A stretch of DNA of 64,000 nt, taken from Bacteroidales bacterium (GTDB taxonomy: Bacteria; Bacteroidota; Bacteroidia; Bacteroidales; VadinHA17). The translations under genes and the position numbers were made by a program. Positions 62,838 through 64,000 of the stretch are shown here, one piece after another; the first letter of the stretch is position 1; every line of letters starts with the position of its first letter. The DNA lies in contig PLNT01000014.1 in assembly GCA_003141895.1 (NCBI GenBank), positions 1-64,000 of the forward strand, given 5' to 3'. Under the pieces are notes generated by a model, which made no database searches, had not been told where the DNA came from, and worked only from the letters and a program-made list of their open reading frames with translations.

Positions 62838-62867
62838 TGTAGGGAACAGTCGCGACTGTTCCCTACA
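62838..62867. repeat. 30-bp perfect palindrome between convergent GH3 and GH27 genes
   Basis: Each half reads TGTAGGGAACAGTCG. It forms a 15-bp hairpin 10 bp after the GH3 stop and 26 bp before the GH27 stop, well placed as a two-way terminator. It shares its plan with the palindrome at 42317-42340. Confidence 0.85.
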
Positions 62868-62892
62868 TTCCACAGAAACTATTCAATACAAT

Positions 62893-64000
62893 TCATTTCT
62901 TAATAAACCTGTACACTTTTACTGAATGCGGAAGGATATCAACATACATTGATGTTTCTTTCAGATCAAGATCTTTATGGTCCCATAAATCTCTTATCTT
63001 GAAATTTTCAAGTTTAAGCTGTGATCTTTCTGACATTACTTTTGCAAGGAGTGAGAAGTCCACAAGAACTGTCTTCTTCTCATCACTACTGTTAAGCAGG
63101 CATACTGCTTTATCGTTGTTGGCAAGTCTTTTTATCCAGATCTGATAGTTTCCAGCATCCCTCCAGCAAGTGGCTTGTTTTCCCAGAGTATCCTGATCAA
63201 TAGCAATGATTTCCTTATTTGTAAGAATTGTCCTTGTTTCAGGAGACATATTCTGTAAGTCATTCCCGGCAAGAAGAGGAGCAGCAAGCATGCACCATAA
63301 TGAAAAATGGGTTTTATACTCTTCGGTTGTCATACCTCCATTACCTACTTCCAGCATATCAGGATCATTCCAATGGCCCGGGCCTGCGTATTTGGCAAGG
63401 TCCCTTTGCTGTGAGAAAATATTGATCATACTATTCCATGAATCAGAGATATCACCGGTTGTCCTCCATAAATGACCAACAGTTCCTGCCCATTCCCATG
63501 GTTTATTTGAGCCCCATTCGCATATGCTGAATACAATAGGTCTGTGAGCTGCAAAAAGGGCATCGCGCATAGTTGAGTATGAGGATTTTGCCTCCTGTGA
63601 ACCTGTATTGCACCAATCGTATTTAAGATAATCAACTCCCCAGCGCGCATAAGAGCGCGCATCCTGAAACTCATGTCCGCGCCCTGCAGGACGACCTTCG
63701 CAGGTTAGTGTTCCGGCACAGGAATAAATACCAAATTTTAAACCTTTTGAATGAATATAATCGGCCAGAAATTTCATGCCATGTGGGAACCGGTCTTTAT
63801 CAACAACTATTTCGCCGTTCTCGTCTCTTGCTACCTGCCAGCAATCGTCAATTACTACATATTCATACCCGGCATCTTTCATACCATTGCTGCTGATAGC
63901 ATCAGCTACTCCCATGATAAGAGTTTCACTCACATTGCAACCAAATTTGTTCCAGCTGTTCCAGCCCATTGGTGGTGTCCTGGCCAGTTGGTCATATTTT
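62893..64000 (-). CDS. GH27 alpha-galactosidase, N-terminus beyond the window
   Basis: The visible frame is 369 residues. The ATG at 63969 is not the likely start, because the frame stays open to the window edge and reads KYDQLARTPPMGWNSWNKF; LARTPPMGWNSW is the conserved GH27 beginning and a signal peptide should precede it. Other blocks are VIDDCWQ, SCAGTLTCEGRPAG, the nucleophile Asp in YLKYDWCN and the acid/base Asp in RTTGDISDSW, then a C-terminal beta-domain. It would remove alpha-galactosyl side groups from galactoglucomannan, fitting the mannan module. It is the only minus-strand gene of the island seen here. Confidence 0.95.
   Translation of the reverse strand, partial: KYDQLARTPPMGWNSWNKFGCNVSETLIMGVADAISSNGMKDAGYEYVVIDDCWQVARDENGEIVVDKDRFPHGMKFLADYIHSKGLKFGIYSCAGTLTCEGRPAGRGHEFQDARSYARWGVDYLKYDWCNTGSQEAKSSYSTMRDALFAAHRPIVFSICEWGSNKPWEWAGTVGHLWRTTGDISDSWNSMINIFSQQRDLAKYAGPGHWNDPDMLEVGNGGMTTEEYKTHFSLWCMLAAPLLAGNDLQNMSPETRTILTNKEIIAIDQDTLGKQATCWRDAGNYQIWIKRLANNDKAVCLLNSSDEKKTVLVDFSLLAKVMSERSQLKLENFKIRDLWDHKDLDLKETSMYVDILPHSVKVYRFIKK

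Overview
The window looks like a chromosome segment from an uncultured or environmental anaerobic member of the Bacteroidetes, probably Bacteroidales. The evidence is Bacteroidetes-type promoters (TTTG, about 18-20 nt, TAnnTTTG) in front of tRNAs and genes, almost no Shine-Dalgarno sequences, AT-rich intergenic DNA, and families typical of the phylum: serine palmitoyltransferase, Nudix-type AraR, DUF1680, GH172 and GIY-YIG cassettes.

Left part (1-7.9 kb): housekeeping genes and RNA. tRNA-Leu(TAA) abuts a tandem 11-bp repeat and a cut-off ORF. Then follow an OmpA-family protein, tRNA-Gly(GCC), a small secreted protein, an O-methyltransferase/M16 protease pair and tRNA-Phe(GAA). Upstream of tRNA-Phe lies the most curious element of the window: a 549-bp unit with a copy of the tRNA promoter and tRNA 5' half, a decayed tRNA body and a GIY-YIG endonuclease gene. 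Two small secreted proteins, a glycosyltransferase and a YhhN protein follow.

Middle part (8-35.5 kb): GH30, GH172 and GH116 enzymes; a lipid set (HAD phosphatase, diacylglycerol-kinase family protein, PlsC); a TM2/DUF2752/beta-propeller group with a read-through junction; a corrinoid protein, MetV-MetF fusion and reactivation-domain protein without a recognisable methyltransferase; xylB-xylA; OsmC, a methyltransferase and a ferritin-like protein; a DUF1680 arabinofuranosidase; an SDR plus serine palmitoyltransferase; an MgtE-regulatory-domain protein paired with an Nramp-like transporter behind a structured leader; a patatin and a second acyltransferase.

Right part (35.8-64 kb): an almost wholly plus-strand plant-polysaccharide island. 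It has a sugar-porter MFS and a sodium/sugar symporter, araA-araR-araD-araB, GH51, DUF1680/GH127, a beta-helix protein, a mannan oligosaccharide module (GH130, GPH symporter, cellobiose 2-epimerase), GH9, a CE20-like esterase, aldose 1-epimerase, a Gfo/Idh/MocA protein, a GH3 beta-xylosidase and a GH27 alpha-galactosidase cut by the window end. With xylBA this makes a route from arabinoxylan and galactoglucomannan type hemicelluloses to pentose phosphates and glucose/mannose derivatives. No SusC/SusD pair, hybrid two-component regulator or ECF sigma factor lies in the window.

Intergenic regions carry several families of short palindromic repeats, mostly at gene ends. No CRISPR array, insertion sequence, rRNA or phage gene was seen.
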